NCBI GenBank assembly: GCA_037045685.1
Contig: JBAOII010000009.1
Location: 1 to 64,000, forward strand
Reading direction: 5' to 3'
Length of the DNA: 64,000 nt
DNA from: Competibacter_A sp037045685
GTDB taxonomy: Bacteria; Pseudomonadota; Gammaproteobacteria; Competibacterales; Competibacteraceae
The notes beneath the pieces are model-generated. The model was not told the DNA's origin, searched no databases, and saw nothing but the letters and a program-made list of their open reading frames with translations. Position numbers and translations under genes: made by a program. Shown piece after piece: positions 12,373 to 23,502 of this stretch (the first letter of the stretch is position 1; every line of letters starts with the position of its first letter).

Positions 12373-13323
12373 TTATCGTGCGGAGTTGGCGGCGTCCGTC
12401 AGCCAATCGCGTGGTTTCAGAAACACCTCGTACAACCGCGCTTCCGGGCTGTCCGGTTCCGGTCGCCAGTCGTATTCCCAGCGCACGCGCGGCGGCAGCG
12501 ACATCAAAATCGATTCGGTGCGTCCGCCGGATTGCAGGCCGAACAGCGTGCCTCGGTCGTAGACCAGATTGAACTCGACGTAGCGCCCGCGCCGGTAAAG
12601 CTGGAACTCTCGCTCGCGTTCGCCGTAAGGCAGCTCCCGCCGCCGTTCCACGATGGGCAGATAAGCCGGCAAATAGTGATCGCCGACGCCGCGCAAAAAG
12701 GCGAAGCAGCGCTCGAAACCCCACTCGTTGAGATCGTCGAAGAACAGCCCGCCGATGCCGCGCGGTTCGTTGCGGTGCTTGAGGAAAAAATACTGGTCGC
12801 ACCAACGCTTGAAGCGCGGATACACCTCCGCGCCGAACGGGTCGCAAGCGGCCTTGGCGGTGCGGTGCCAGTGGATGCAGTCGTCCTCGAAACCGTAATA
12901 CGGCGTCAGGTCGAAACCGCCGCCGAACCACCAGACCGGCTCGGCGTCGTCCCGGATCGCGTTGAAAAAGCGAATGTTGGCGTGCGAGGTCGGGACGTAG
13001 GGATTGCGGGGATGCGCCACCAGCGACACGCCCATGGCCTCGAAACCGCATCCCGCCAGCTCGGGCCGCTGGGCGGTGGCGGAGGGCGGTAACCGGGTTC
13101 CGCTGACATGGGAGAAGTTGATGCCGGCCTGCTCGAACACCGCGCCCTCGCGCAGCACGCGGGTGCGACCGCCGCCGGCAAGGGTTCCGCCGGTCGCTGG
13201 CCGCTCCCAGGCGTCTTCCCGGAATGCCGCCGCGCCATCGGTGGCTTCCAGGGCTAGGGTCAGTCGATCCTGCAACTCCCGCAGATAGGCGAGAACGGCG
13301 ACGACATCGGGACGGTCGGACAT
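12373..13323 (-). CDS. hemF: Oxygen-dependent coproporphyrinogen III oxidase
   Basis: A 316-residue enzyme that oxidatively decarboxylates coproporphyrinogen III to protoporphyrinogen IX in haem synthesis. Family landmarks are all present: GGGRTRVLREGAVFEQAG, NFSHVSG, GVSLVAHPRNPYVPTSHAN, WWFGGGFDLTPYYG, GIGGLFFDDL, RRGRYVEFNLVYDRGT, FGLQSGGRTESILMSLPP and VRWEYDWRPEP. The start at 13323 (MSDRPDVVAVLAYL) is preferred over an upstream in-frame Met because it matches the family N-terminus. It is monocistronic, and no haem operon partner is nearby. Confidence 0.97.
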   Translation of the reverse strand: MSDRPDVVAVLAYLRELQDRLTLALEATDGAAAFREDAWERPATGGTLAGGGRTRVLREGAVFEQAGINFSHVSGTRLPPSATAQRPELAGCGFEAMGVSLVAHPRNPYVPTSHANIRFFNAIRDDAEPVWWFGGGFDLTPYYGFEDDCIHWHRTAKAACDPFGAEVYPRFKRWCDQYFFLKHRNEPRGIGGLFFDDLNEWGFERCFAFLRGVGDHYLPAYLPIVERRRELPYGEREREFQLYRRGRYVEFNLVYDRGTLFGLQSGGRTESILMSLPPRVRWEYDWRPEPDSPEARLYEVFLKPRDWLTDAANSAR

Positions 13324-13441
13324 GGGATATCTCGATGGGGATTCGAGGAAACTATAGCGCGCGTTCCCGGCTTCGGGCGCTCCGAGCCGGTTCACAAACA
13401 ATGAATCGCAACCCGATTTCCTCGGCAATCCAGACCATCAA

Positions 13442-13585
13442 ATCAATTGTCCACACGGCCTAGAGGCGCTGTTACCGGCGTTCAATCGCTGGTATAACGA
13501 ACGGCGGTTGCGCGGCAGCTTGGGGTATCGCACGCCAGCGGTCGCTTTGGCCGACGACAGGGCCGCAATTCTTCTTATAGCAATG
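13442..13585 (+). pseudogene. Remnant of a transposase integrase-core C-terminus
   Basis: In the frame of position 13442 the translation contains LEALLPAFNRWYNERRLRGS followed by LGYRTPAVAL, the C-terminal signature of DDE integrase-core transposases (IS3/IS481-like). No upstream catalytic core is present and the frame runs on into unrelated sequence. I read it as a leftover tail of a deleted insertion sequence. The rest of 13324-13800 holds no gene; a GGGGC/GCCCC-bounded stem with an inner CTCCG/CGGAG stem near 13598-13635 is the only structure seen. Confidence 0.5.
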
Positions 13586-13800
13586 GAAGGCTTTTTTGGG
13601 GCAGATCCTCCGAGATTCCCGGAGCGGTTCGCCCCAACTCGTCCGTCGAGTTACCGTCGCGCGCGACGGGTCACCCGCCCGATAGGAATTTGACTGGAGG
13701 CAACCCGTTGGGCAAGCCGGCGTCTACACCCGAAGAGCTATCGCTATTGATTGGCCGGCTTCGCGGAAATCCGGCGACGCTGGGCCGAGGCAAATAACTC

Positions 13801-15627
13801 ATGACTCCCGATACTTGGTTTGTGTTCGGCGTGCTGGCCACCGCCGTCGCGTTGTTCGCCAGCGAGCGGTTGCGGCCGGATGTGGTCGCCCTGCTGGTGA
13901 TCGTGGCGCTGGTCCTGGGCGGCATCCTGCCGGTGTCGGAGGCGCTGGCCGGCTTCGGCGATTCGGTGGTGGTGCTGATCGCCGGGCTGTTCGTGGTCGG
14001 CGAGGGGCTGGTGCGCACCGGCGTCGCCAACCGGATCGGCGTCTGGCTGACCGAGGTGGCCGGGGCCAGCGAAACCCGGTTGCTGGTGCTGCTGATGCTG
14101 GCGGTGGCCGGGCTGGGCGCGGTGATGAGTTCGACCGGGGTGGTGGCGATCTTCATCCCGGTGGTGCTGGGCGTCGCTGGCCGGCTCGGCATCGGCCCCG
14201 GCCGGCTGATGATGCCGCTGGCCTTCGCCGCGCTGCTCAGCGGGATGCTGACCCTGATCGCCACCCCGCCCAACCTGATGGTCAACGATGCCCTGCGCAC
14301 CGCCGGCCTGCAACCCTTCGGCTTCTTCGGTATCAGCCCCATCGGCCTGCTGGCGCTGGCGATGGGCATCGTCTACCTGTGGGCCGTCGGCTCCCGCCTG
14401 CTGCCGGCCAGCTCGCCGCCCGCCGGAACCGCCGGTCGCCGGCTAACTCTGCGGGAACTGGGCGAAAGCTACGGCCTGATCGGTCAGTTGCACCGGCTGC
14501 GGGTCGAGCCGGATTCGCCCTTGGCCGGCCAGACCGTGGCCGACGCCCAACTGCGCAGCCGCTATGGCCTCACCGTGGTCGGGGTCGAGCGCCAGCGCCG
14601 GTTCGGCGACAAGGTGGTCCCGGCGCTGGCCGCCACCGAGCTGCATTCCGGCGATGTCGTCTACGCGATCGGTCCGGCCGACGCGGCGGACGCCGTCGGC
14701 GCGACCGAGCGGCTGGCCCGGCTCCCGGTCGAGGACGACCAGCGGCAAGGCTTGGTCAAGGAGCTGGGCATGGTCGAGGTGCTGCTGCCGCCGGATTCGG
14801 AGCTGGTCGGTCAGACCCTGCGCCAAGCCGCGTTTCGCAGCCACCACGGCCTGAGCGTGCTGGGCATCCGCCGGGGGGGCCGACCGCTGCCGGGCAACTT
14901 GAGCGAGGAAAAGCTGGCTTTCGGCGACGTGCTGCTGGTCGCCGGTTCCTGGAAACAGATCGGCCTGCTCCAGGGCGACCACCGGCATTTCCTGGTGCTG
15001 GACCTGCCGGCAGAGTTCGGCGAGGTCGCACCGGCGCACCGGCGGGCGCCGTTCGCGTTGCTGGTCCTGCTGGCGATGGTGGTCGCGATGACCTTCGGCC
15101 TGGTGCCCAACGCCGTGGCGGTGTTGCTGGCGGCGCTGGCGATGGGCCTGTTCCGCTGCCTGCGGCTGGAGGACGCCTACCGCTCGATCAACTGGCCCAG
15201 CTTGGTGGTGATCGCCGGCATGTTGCCGCTGGCCAAGGCGCTGGAAAAAACCGGCGGCGTCACCCTGATCGCCGACGGGCTGGTGGCCGGGCTGGGCGGG
15301 TTCGGCCCGCTGGCCCTGCTGGCGGGCGTCTTCCTGCTGGCGGCGCTGGTCGGGATGTTCATCTCCAACACCGCCACGGCCGTGCTGATGGCGCCTATCG
15401 CCATCACCGCCGCCCAAGAGATCGGCGCCTCGCCTTATCCCTTCGCCATGACCGTCGCGGTGGCGGCCTCGGCGGCGTTTGTCACCCCGGTGTCCTCGCC
15501 CGTCAACACGCTGGTGCTGGCGCCCGGCGGCTACCGCTTCAACGACTTCGTTCGGGTGGGGCTACCGCTGCTGCTGCTGGTGATGGCGCTGACGCTGCTG
15601 GTGGTGCCGCTGCTGCTGCCGCTGTAG
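13801..15627 (+). CDS. SLC13/DASS-family permease with two central RCK_C (TrkA-C) domains
   Basis: A 608-residue membrane protein. The N-terminal half (about 1-200) has several TM helices including the DASS-like FGDSVVVLIAGLFVVGEGL and LIATPPNLMVNDAL (TPPN motif). Residues about 215-300 and 310-395 form two RCK_C modules (SPLAGQTVADAQLRSRYGL and DSELVGQTLRQAAFRSHHGL). A second membrane half follows with ISNTATAVLMAPIAI and VTPVSSPVNTLVLAPGGYRF. The family exports or imports anions such as sulfate, phosphate or dicarboxylates; the RCK_C inserts suggest ligand gating. The substrate cannot be read from the sequence. It is a single gene. Confidence 0.9.
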   Translation: MTPDTWFVFGVLATAVALFASERLRPDVVALLVIVALVLGGILPVSEALAGFGDSVVVLIAGLFVVGEGLVRTGVANRIGVWLTEVAGASETRLLVLLMLAVAGLGAVMSSTGVVAIFIPVVLGVAGRLGIGPGRLMMPLAFAALLSGMLTLIATPPNLMVNDALRTAGLQPFGFFGISPIGLLALAMGIVYLWAVGSRLLPASSPPAGTAGRRLTLRELGESYGLIGQLHRLRVEPDSPLAGQTVADAQLRSRYGLTVVGVERQRRFGDKVVPALAATELHSGDVVYAIGPADAADAVGATERLARLPVEDDQRQGLVKELGMVEVLLPPDSELVGQTLRQAAFRSHHGLSVLGIRRGGRPLPGNLSEEKLAFGDVLLVAGSWKQIGLLQGDHRHFLVLDLPAEFGEVAPAHRRAPFALLVLLAMVVAMTFGLVPNAVAVLLAALAMGLFRCLRLEDAYRSINWPSLVVIAGMLPLAKALEKTGGVTLIADGLVAGLGGFGPLALLAGVFLLAALVGMFISNTATAVLMAPIAITAAQEIGASPYPFAMTVAVAASAAFVTPVSSPVNTLVLAPGGYRFNDFVRVGLPLLLLVMALTLLVVPLLLPL

Positions 15628-16250
15628 CCTCGCCGGGACCCTTGTCGGTTCCACGCCCGGTCCTATCGAACTGTGCCCCGCCGGCTTTGCCGGCACCGAG
15701 CGAGCGAACGGCCCAGCCGCCACCCGGATGCCGCGCATGGCATAACGGGGGCGGCAGTCCAAACCCCGCACCCTGGAACTCCGCGTTTCGGCAGGCATCG
15801 CCGGCGTGGACCACGATCGCGCGGCTCGCCACTCGCCCACCTGTCATCGGGCGGGAAGCCACCCCGCTAACGCCTCACTCCTGGACTTCCTCCGCGATTC
15901 CTCGACGGACCCCGGCGCGGTTCAAGGCGGCGATAGCTTTTTGTCGGCGACCGAGCGCGCTCCCGGTTCCGGGCCAAGGATTTTCCCTCGTTTCAAGAAA
16001 AAATAATATTTCTCATATCCATCATGTTGTTATAGAATTCTAATAAAGCGTGCTCAAAATAATTAATATTCAATGTTATCAATTGGTTATTCAGGCATAG
16101 CGCGATCAGGCCCGTTTTTCTGGCGATCCGGTGAGTGTCTCTCCATTGAAAGCATTAAATATTAATAAGTTAGATTGAATGGCTCTGGACGAACGCCGAC
16201 CTCCCCAGCGGGATCGCGGTCGCCCCGTCCAACGAATCCGTGGAGGCTGA
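15628..16250. other. Intergenic stretch: GC-rich start, AT-rich upstream half
   Basis: Nothing with coding character is visible in these 620 bases. The first part is GC-rich with a small GCCGGC/GCCGGC hairpin near 15689. From about 16000 to 16180 composition drops sharply to AT-rich with several TAAT/ATTA tracts, which is probably the promoter region of the RlpA-like gene. No confident -35/-10 pair could be fixed. Confidence 0.4.
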
Positions 16251-16703
16251 ATGTCTGACGAACGCAATGAACGCTCTCTCAAGGTGCGGGTTTCCCGCAG
16301 ATTTTTCGCCGCCGGTTTCTCGCGTGTCGCGCTGATGAGTGCCCTGACTTTGGCCGCCGGCTTCTCCGACGCCGCGAGCGCGAACGGGAACGGGACGGCC
16401 GCCGCCAAGGGGATCTACGGCCAGCAGGTCGGCAAGGCATCCTGGTACGGGCCGGGTTTTCACGGCAAGAGGACCGCCAGCGGCCAAACTTTCGACCAAA
16501 ACCGGCTCACCGCCGCCCACCCGCGTTTGCCCTTCGGGAGTCGGGCCAGGGTGACCAATCTCCACAACGGCAAGGCGGTCGAGGTGACGATCAACGACCG
16601 GGGACCGCACGGGGGTGGCCGGATCATCGATCTGTCCCGCGCCGCCGCCAGACAACTGGCGATGAGCGGAACCGCCCGCGTCAGCATCGTGACCCTGCCT
16701 TAA
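16251..16703 (+). CDS. RlpA-like double-psi beta-barrel protein
   Basis: A 150-residue exported protein. Its N-terminus has a basic region, then a hydrophobic stretch ending near AASA. The single DPBB domain carries GKASWYGPGFHGKRTASGQTF, LTAAHPRLPFGSRARVTNL, VTINDRGPHGGGRIIDLS and AARQLAMSG. Full RlpA proteins are septal lytic transglycosylases and usually carry a SPOR domain, which is missing here. The His of TAAH and Asp of NDRGP are kept, but the position that is Glu in P. aeruginosa RlpA (SGE) is Gln here (SGQ). Activity is therefore uncertain. Possibly a small peptidoglycan-associated RlpA paralogue. Confidence 0.85.
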   Translation: MSDERNERSLKVRVSRRFFAAGFSRVALMSALTLAAGFSDAASANGNGTAAAKGIYGQQVGKASWYGPGFHGKRTASGQTFDQNRLTAAHPRLPFGSRARVTNLHNGKAVEVTINDRGPHGGGRIIDLSRAAARQLAMSGTARVSIVTLP

Positions 16704-16710
16704 CCTTATA

Positions 16711-16775
16711 CGACGCGACGTTCGCTCGCGTCGCTCTCCTCGCCCCGAGCGAAATCGGGGCAAGAGCTTATCTTT
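16711..16775 (+). terminator. Two consecutive hairpins with T-run after the RlpA-like gene
   Basis: An 8-bp stem (CGACGCGA/TCGCGTCG, 16711-16733) and a second 7-bp stem (GCCCCGA/TCGGGGC, 16742-16761) lie between the RlpA-like gene and the convergent liu operon. A TCTTTTT run begins about 9 bases after the second stem. The spacing is a little long for a textbook terminator. Confidence 0.45.
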
Positions 16776-16844
16776 TTGACAGCTCGTTCAGCGAAGATCT
16801 GGCCGGGTGACAATGGCCCTCGGCAAAATCTGCGGTACCCGCTT

Positions 16845-17634
16845 TCACCCCTTCACCAGTCTTTGGACGGCCTGCAAATGCTCGGGCTCGCGATGGCACG
16901 AACCCTGAAAACTGGCGCACAGGTCGAGAAAATCCTTCAACTCCATGCGCTGCGCCATCTTCATGAGGCGTTTGGTCAGACGCAGCGCTTTCGGCGGCTG
17001 GCCGGCGAAACGCGCCGCCAATTCTTGGGCGCGCGCCATCAAGCGCTCCGGTTCGACCACTTCGAGCACGATACCCAGGGCCTTGGCTTCGGCCGCATCG
17101 ATAATCCGGCCGCTCAGGGTCAGACTCGAACGCGGCTTGATAACCGATCAAACGCTGGAGGAACCAGGCGCCGCCATCCCCCGGAATGAGACCGAGATTG
17201 AGAAAGGTCTCGCCGAACTTCGCCGCGCTGGAGGCGATGCGGAGATCCGCCATGTTCGCCAAGTCGAAGCCGGCGCCGATGGCCGGCCCGTTCACCGCCG
17301 CGATGATCGGTATCTCGACCTGCTGCAACGCGAGCGGAATGCGCTGGATGCCGCGCCGATACCGAACCGCGATTTCGGCCGCGTCGCCGGCGAAGTCGCC
17401 GCCGCGCTCGGCCATGTCTTTGACGTTGCCGCCGGAAGAAAAGGCCGAACCGGCGGCGGTGATGATCAGCACCGATACGGCGTCGCAACGGTTGACCCAT
17501 TCGGCGACGGTCACGATATCGTCGATCAAACGGGTGCCGGTGAGCGCGTTGCGCACATCGTGCCGGTTCAGGGTCAGCGTGGCGATACGATCATCGGTTT
17601 GCAGCAAGGCATCGGTCAGGTTCGGGAGATGCAT
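16845..17634 (-). CDS. Enoyl-CoA hydratase/isomerase family protein (one frameshift near 17124)
   Basis: A crotonase-fold protein of about 262 residues when repaired. The first frame gives NALTGTRLIDD, SAFSSGGNVKDMAERGG (oxyanion segment), VNGPAIGAGFDLANMADLRI and FLNLGLIPGDGGAWFLQRLIG. It then runs off frame. Removing one base near 17124 restores ELTLSGRIIDAAEAKALGIV and the C-terminal helices to the stop at 16845. It is the last gene of the liu operon, 76 bases after aacS. The extra base may be a sequencing error, since the rest is well conserved. Confidence 0.85.
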
Positions 17635-17710
17635 CGGGATTCGTCCGGTGGATTGGCGAGGAGCGTCGCGGGCGCCGGGTCCCGGCTGGATCGGCGCGAC
17701 CGAGAGTCGA

Positions 17711-19690
17711 TCAGCTTCGCAGTTCGTCGCGGTCGGCGAACGCGGCGAGGGCTTCCGGGTTGGCCAGCGCCTCGACGTTCTTGACCGGGCGACCGTGGAC
17801 GATGTCGCGCACCGCCAGCTCGACGATCTTGCCGCTCTTGGTGCGGGGGATGTCGCTCACTTGCAGCACCTTGGCCGGGACGTGGCGCGGCGTGGCGCCA
17901 TCGCGGATCAGGCGCTTGATCCGGGCGATGAGGTCGTCGTCGAGCGTCGCGCCCTCCTGCAATTTCACGAACAGGACGACCCGGACATCGCCCTCCCAAT
18001 CCTGGCCGATCACGAGGGCTTCGGCCACTTCGGGCAGCTTTTCCACCTGACGGTAAATCTCGGCGGTGCCGATGCGCACGCCGCCCGGATTGAGGGTCGC
18101 ATCCGAGCGACCGTGGATGATCAGCCCGCCATGTTCGGTGATCTCGCAGAAATCGCCGTGATGCCAGACGCCGGGAAACCGCTCGAAATAGGCGGCGCGG
18201 TATTTTTTGCCGTCGGGATCGTTCCAGAAACCGACCGGCATCGACGGAAACGGCCGGGTGCAAACCAGCTCGCCCTTTTCGCCTCGGATCGACCGGCCCT
18301 CGTTGTCCCAAACATCGACCGCCAGCCCCAGGCCCTTGCATTGAATTTCGCCGCGCCAGACCGGCAGCGTGGGATTGCCCAGCACGAAACAGGACAGCAG
18401 GTCGGTGCCGCCGGAAATGGAGGCGAGTTGCAGGTCGGGCTTGATGCGCGCGTACACGTCGTCGAAGCGTTCGGGCGCCAGCGGGCTGCCGGTCGAGGTC
18501 ATCACCCGGAGATCGCTCAGGTCGTATTCTTCCCCCGGCTTGAGGCCGGTCTTGATCAGGGCATCGAGATACTTGGCCGAAGTGCCGAAATGGGTCATGC
18601 GCTCGGCCTGGGCGTAGTCCCACAGAATCCGGCCGCCGTCGATGAAGGGGCTGCCGTCGTACAGCAGCAAGGTGGCGCCGGACGCCAGCCCGGACGCCAG
18701 CCAGTTCCACATCATCCAGCCGCAAGTGGTGAAGTAGAACAGGCGGTCGCCCTCGCGGACGTCGGTGTGGAGTCGATGCTCCTTGAGGTGCTGGAGCAGG
18801 ACGCCGCCCGCGCCGTGGACGATGCATTTCGGGATGCCGGTCGTCCCGGACGAATACATGATGTAAAGCGGATGATCGAAGGGAAACCGCGCCGTTTCGA
18901 GTCGGGCCGCCGCCGCGTGGGGCGCGATGAAACGGGGGTAGGAAACGGCTTTGGGCAAGGTCGCCGCCAGTCCATCCGTCTCGTCCCGAAGATAGGGAAC
19001 CAGCACCAGCCGCCGGACGCTGGGGAGCTTAGGCACCAGTTCGGCCAGCTTCGGCCGCAGGTCGATGGCCTTGCCGCTGTACCAGTAGCCGTCGCAGGCG
19101 ATCAGCGCCTTGGGCTCGGTCTGGCCGAAGCGGTCGAGCACGCCCTGGACGCCGAAATCGGGAGAGGCGCTGGTGAACACCGCGCCGAGACCGGCGGTCG
19201 CGAGCATCGCCACGACGGTTTCCGGCAGGTTGGGCAGATAGGCGGCCACCCGATCCCCGGCGCCCACGCCGACCTCTTGCAGCGCCGCCGCGAACTGGGC
19301 GACCTGGCGGCGCAGCTCGGCCCGCGACAGCGTGCGCGTGACTTTATCTTCGCCCCAGAAGACGAGCGCCTCGGGGTTGCCGCAATCCCGCAACAGGTTC
19401 TCGGCGAAGTTGAGCCGGGCCTGCGGGAACCATTGGGCGCCGGGCATCCGGTCGGGATCGATCAGCGCCGGCCCCGCGCCGCGTTCGCCCACCACGCCGC
19501 AGAAGTCCCAAATCGCGGTCCAGAACGGCTCGGGTTGCCCGACCGACCACGCGTGCAATTCCGCGTAGGAGGCCAGCGCCTGGCCGGAAACGGTCCGGGC
19601 ATGGGCGGTAAAAGCGGCCATCCGGGTCGCGGCGCTCCGCGCGGGATCGGGAACCCACAGCGGTCGGTCGGGGCGGGAGTCGGCAATCAT
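17711..19690 (-). CDS. aacS: Acetoacetyl-CoA synthetase
   Basis: A 659-residue AMP-forming ligase with the acetoacetate-CoA ligase layout: an N-terminal linker (WFPQARLNFAENLL), P-loop MYSSGTTGIPKCIVHG, TTCGWMMWNWL, SGGTDLLSCF, HHGDFCEI and the C-terminal RTKSGKIVELAVRDI with the catalytic Lys. It activates acetoacetate (the product of HMG-CoA lyase) to acetoacetyl-CoA. It sits 31 bases downstream of the HMG-CoA lyase gene, so the operon can carry leucine carbon through to acetyl-CoA. Confidence 0.95.
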   Translation of the reverse strand: MIADSRPDRPLWVPDPARSAATRMAAFTAHARTVSGQALASYAELHAWSVGQPEPFWTAIWDFCGVVGERGAGPALIDPDRMPGAQWFPQARLNFAENLLRDCGNPEALVFWGEDKVTRTLSRAELRRQVAQFAAALQEVGVGAGDRVAAYLPNLPETVVAMLATAGLGAVFTSASPDFGVQGVLDRFGQTEPKALIACDGYWYSGKAIDLRPKLAELVPKLPSVRRLVLVPYLRDETDGLAATLPKAVSYPRFIAPHAAAARLETARFPFDHPLYIMYSSGTTGIPKCIVHGAGGVLLQHLKEHRLHTDVREGDRLFYFTTCGWMMWNWLASGLASGATLLLYDGSPFIDGGRILWDYAQAERMTHFGTSAKYLDALIKTGLKPGEEYDLSDLRVMTSTGSPLAPERFDDVYARIKPDLQLASISGGTDLLSCFVLGNPTLPVWRGEIQCKGLGLAVDVWDNEGRSIRGEKGELVCTRPFPSMPVGFWNDPDGKKYRAAYFERFPGVWHHGDFCEITEHGGLIIHGRSDATLNPGGVRIGTAEIYRQVEKLPEVAEALVIGQDWEGDVRVVLFVKLQEGATLDDDLIARIKRLIRDGATPRHVPAKVLQVSDIPRTKSGKIVELAVRDIVHGRPVKNVEALANPEALAAFADRDELRS

Positions 19691-19721
19691 CGGCTTTTCT
19701 CTGGCAGACGTTTGGAGTGGA

Positions 19722-20651
19722 TCAACGGGGTCGCGCGCGAGCGCCGGCTTTTGCGAGCGCGACCTTGGAGGTCGGCCGCCGCCCCAGCGCCGCGCCGATC
19801 CATAAGGCGCAATCGATCAGGGCGTCGAGATCGATCCCGGTTTCGATCCCCAGGCCGTCGAGCAGATACACCACATCCTCGGTGGCGACGTTGCCGGACG
19901 CGCCCTCGGCGTAGGGGCACCCGCCCAACCCGGCGATGGAAGCGTCGAACACGGACACGCCGCATTGCAGCGAGGCGTAAATATTCGCGATCGCCATGCC
20001 GTAGGTATCGTGGTAATGGCCCGCGAGGCGAGCGACCGGCACGCGGGCGCTCACCGCTTCGATCAGGCGCTTGGCGGCTTCCGGGGTGCCGACGCCGATG
20101 GTGTCGCCGAGGCTGATCTCGTGACAGCCCAGGTCGAACAGCGCGCCGGCCACGCCCGCGACCGCCGCCGGTGGGACGGCGCCCTCGTAGGGACAGCCGA
20201 GCGCGCAGGACACGTAACCGCGCACGCGAACGCCGGCCTGTTTCGCGGCCAGCAGGACCGGCTCGAACCGGGCCAGCGATTCCGCCACGGAGCAATGGAT
20301 GTTCTGTTGCGAGAAGGCTTCGGACGCCGAAGCGAACACGGCCACTTCCCGCGCGCCCGCCGCCAAGGCCGCTTCAAATCCCTTCAGATTGGGCGTGAGC
20401 ACGGGATACGCGACGCCGGGCCGCCGCTCGATGGCGCGCAGGACCGCCGCGCTGTCGGCCATTTGCGGCACCCGTTTCGGCGACACGAAAGACGTGGCCT
20501 CGATGGCTTTCAGGCCGGCTTTGCCCAGCCGAGCGATCAGCTCTACCTTGGTCGCGGTCGCGACGATTGCTGGTTCGCTCTGCAAGCCGTCGCGGGGACC
20601 GACTTCGACGATCTTGACCGCAGAGGGCAGCGTCATCCGTTCTCGATCCAT
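19722..20651 (-). CDS. liuE: Hydroxymethylglutaryl-CoA lyase
   Basis: A 309-residue TIM-barrel lyase that splits HMG-CoA into acetoacetate and acetyl-CoA. Hallmarks: VEVGPRDGLQSE (metal and substrate site), EATSFVSPKRVPQMAD, GYVSCALGCPY, HYHDTYGMAIAN and the signature GLGGCPYAEGASGNVATEDV with the catalytic Cys. It lies between the biotin carboxylase subunit and aacS in the liu operon. An in-frame Met five residues later is an alternative start. Confidence 0.96.
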   Translation of the reverse strand: MDRERMTLPSAVKIVEVGPRDGLQSEPAIVATATKVELIARLGKAGLKAIEATSFVSPKRVPQMADSAAVLRAIERRPGVAYPVLTPNLKGFEAALAAGAREVAVFASASEAFSQQNIHCSVAESLARFEPVLLAAKQAGVRVRGYVSCALGCPYEGAVPPAAVAGVAGALFDLGCHEISLGDTIGVGTPEAAKRLIEAVSARVPVARLAGHYHDTYGMAIANIYASLQCGVSVFDASIAGLGGCPYAEGASGNVATEDVVYLLDGLGIETGIDLDALIDCALWIGAALGRRPTSKVALAKAGARARPR

Positions 20652-20673
20652 CTTGGTCGCAACGAATTGTCGT

Positions 20674-22677
<2,004 letters not shown>

Positions 22678-22692
22678 GGGATTAATCCCGTT

Positions 22693-23493
22693 TCAGCTTT
22701 CGCCGGCAACGTCCGCCATCCAGGCCGGCCGCCGTTTTTCCAAAAAGGCGGCGAGCCCTTCCCTCGCTTCCGGCGTGGCGCGCAGCGCGGCGATGCGGCG
22801 GGCGGTGTCTTCGACCAGATCGTCGCCGATGGGCCGGCCGGCCACGGCGCGGATCAGCGCTTTCGATGCGGCGAGCGCCTTGGGGCCGCCTTGCGCCAAG
22901 GCGCCCGCCAGTTCCGCGATTTTGGCGTCCAGTCGCTCCGGCGCCACCACCTCGTGAACCAAACCGATCTCCCGAGCGCGGGCGGCGTCGATCCGCTCCC
23001 CGGTCAGGAAATAGCGCTGCGCCTGACGCGCGCCGATGGCACGAACGACGTAGGGGCCGATGGTGGCGGGAAGGATGCCGAGCCGGACTTCGGACGTGGC
23101 GAAGACCGCCCCCGGCGCGGCGACGCACAGATCGCAGGCCGCCGCCAGCCCCAGGCCGCCGCCGAGCGCCGCCCCGTGCACGCGGGCGATGGTGGGTTTG
23201 GACAGTTCGGCGAGGGCGCGCAGCATCGCGGCCAGCTTTCGGGCATCCTCAAGATTTTCCTCGACCGAGGCTTGCCCGGCCGCTTTCATCCAGTTCAGGT
23301 CGCCGCCGGCCGAAAAGCTCTTGCCCCGGCCGGCGAGAACGACGACCCGCGCCGCATCGTCGGCGTCGAGTTCGCGGCAGGCGGCGGTCAGGTCGGCGAT
23401 CAATCGCGCGTCGAAGGCGTTGTGAACCTCGGGGCGGTTCATCCAGAGGGTGGCGACGATACCGGCGCGCTGGAGTTCGAGCGTCTGGTACAT
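22693..23493 (-). CDS. liuC: Methylglutaconyl-CoA hydratase
   Basis: A 266-residue crotonase-fold enzyme: LWMNRPEVHNAFDARL, GRGKSFSAGGDLNWMK (oxyanion loop), RVHGAALGGGLGLAAACDL and a C-terminal ALIRAVAGRPIGDDL. The SAGGDLNWMK motif is typical of LiuC/AUH. It hydrates 3-methylglutaconyl-CoA to HMG-CoA. It sits 9 bases after the beta-subunit gene and 15 before the alpha-subunit gene, fully consistent with its step. Confidence 0.93.
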   Translation of the reverse strand: MYQTLELQRAGIVATLWMNRPEVHNAFDARLIADLTAACRELDADDAARVVVLAGRGKSFSAGGDLNWMKAAGQASVEENLEDARKLAAMLRALAELSKPTIARVHGAALGGGLGLAAACDLCVAAPGAVFATSEVRLGILPATIGPYVVRAIGARQAQRYFLTGERIDAARAREIGLVHEVVAPERLDAKIAELAGALAQGGPKALAASKALIRAVAGRPIGDDLVEDTARRIAALRATPEAREGLAAFLEKRRPAWMADVAGES

Positions 23494-23502
23494 GGGGCGG
23501 GA

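Noticed and set aside
13815..16043. 742-codon frame overlapping the SLC13 permease on the same strand
   Set aside because: Arg/Gly-rich shadow; the permease frame has membrane helices and conserved motifs.
17186..20116. Long plus-strand frame across the enoyl-CoA hydratase, aacS and liuE genes
   Set aside because: It crosses three genes on the other strand, has shadow composition and no domains.
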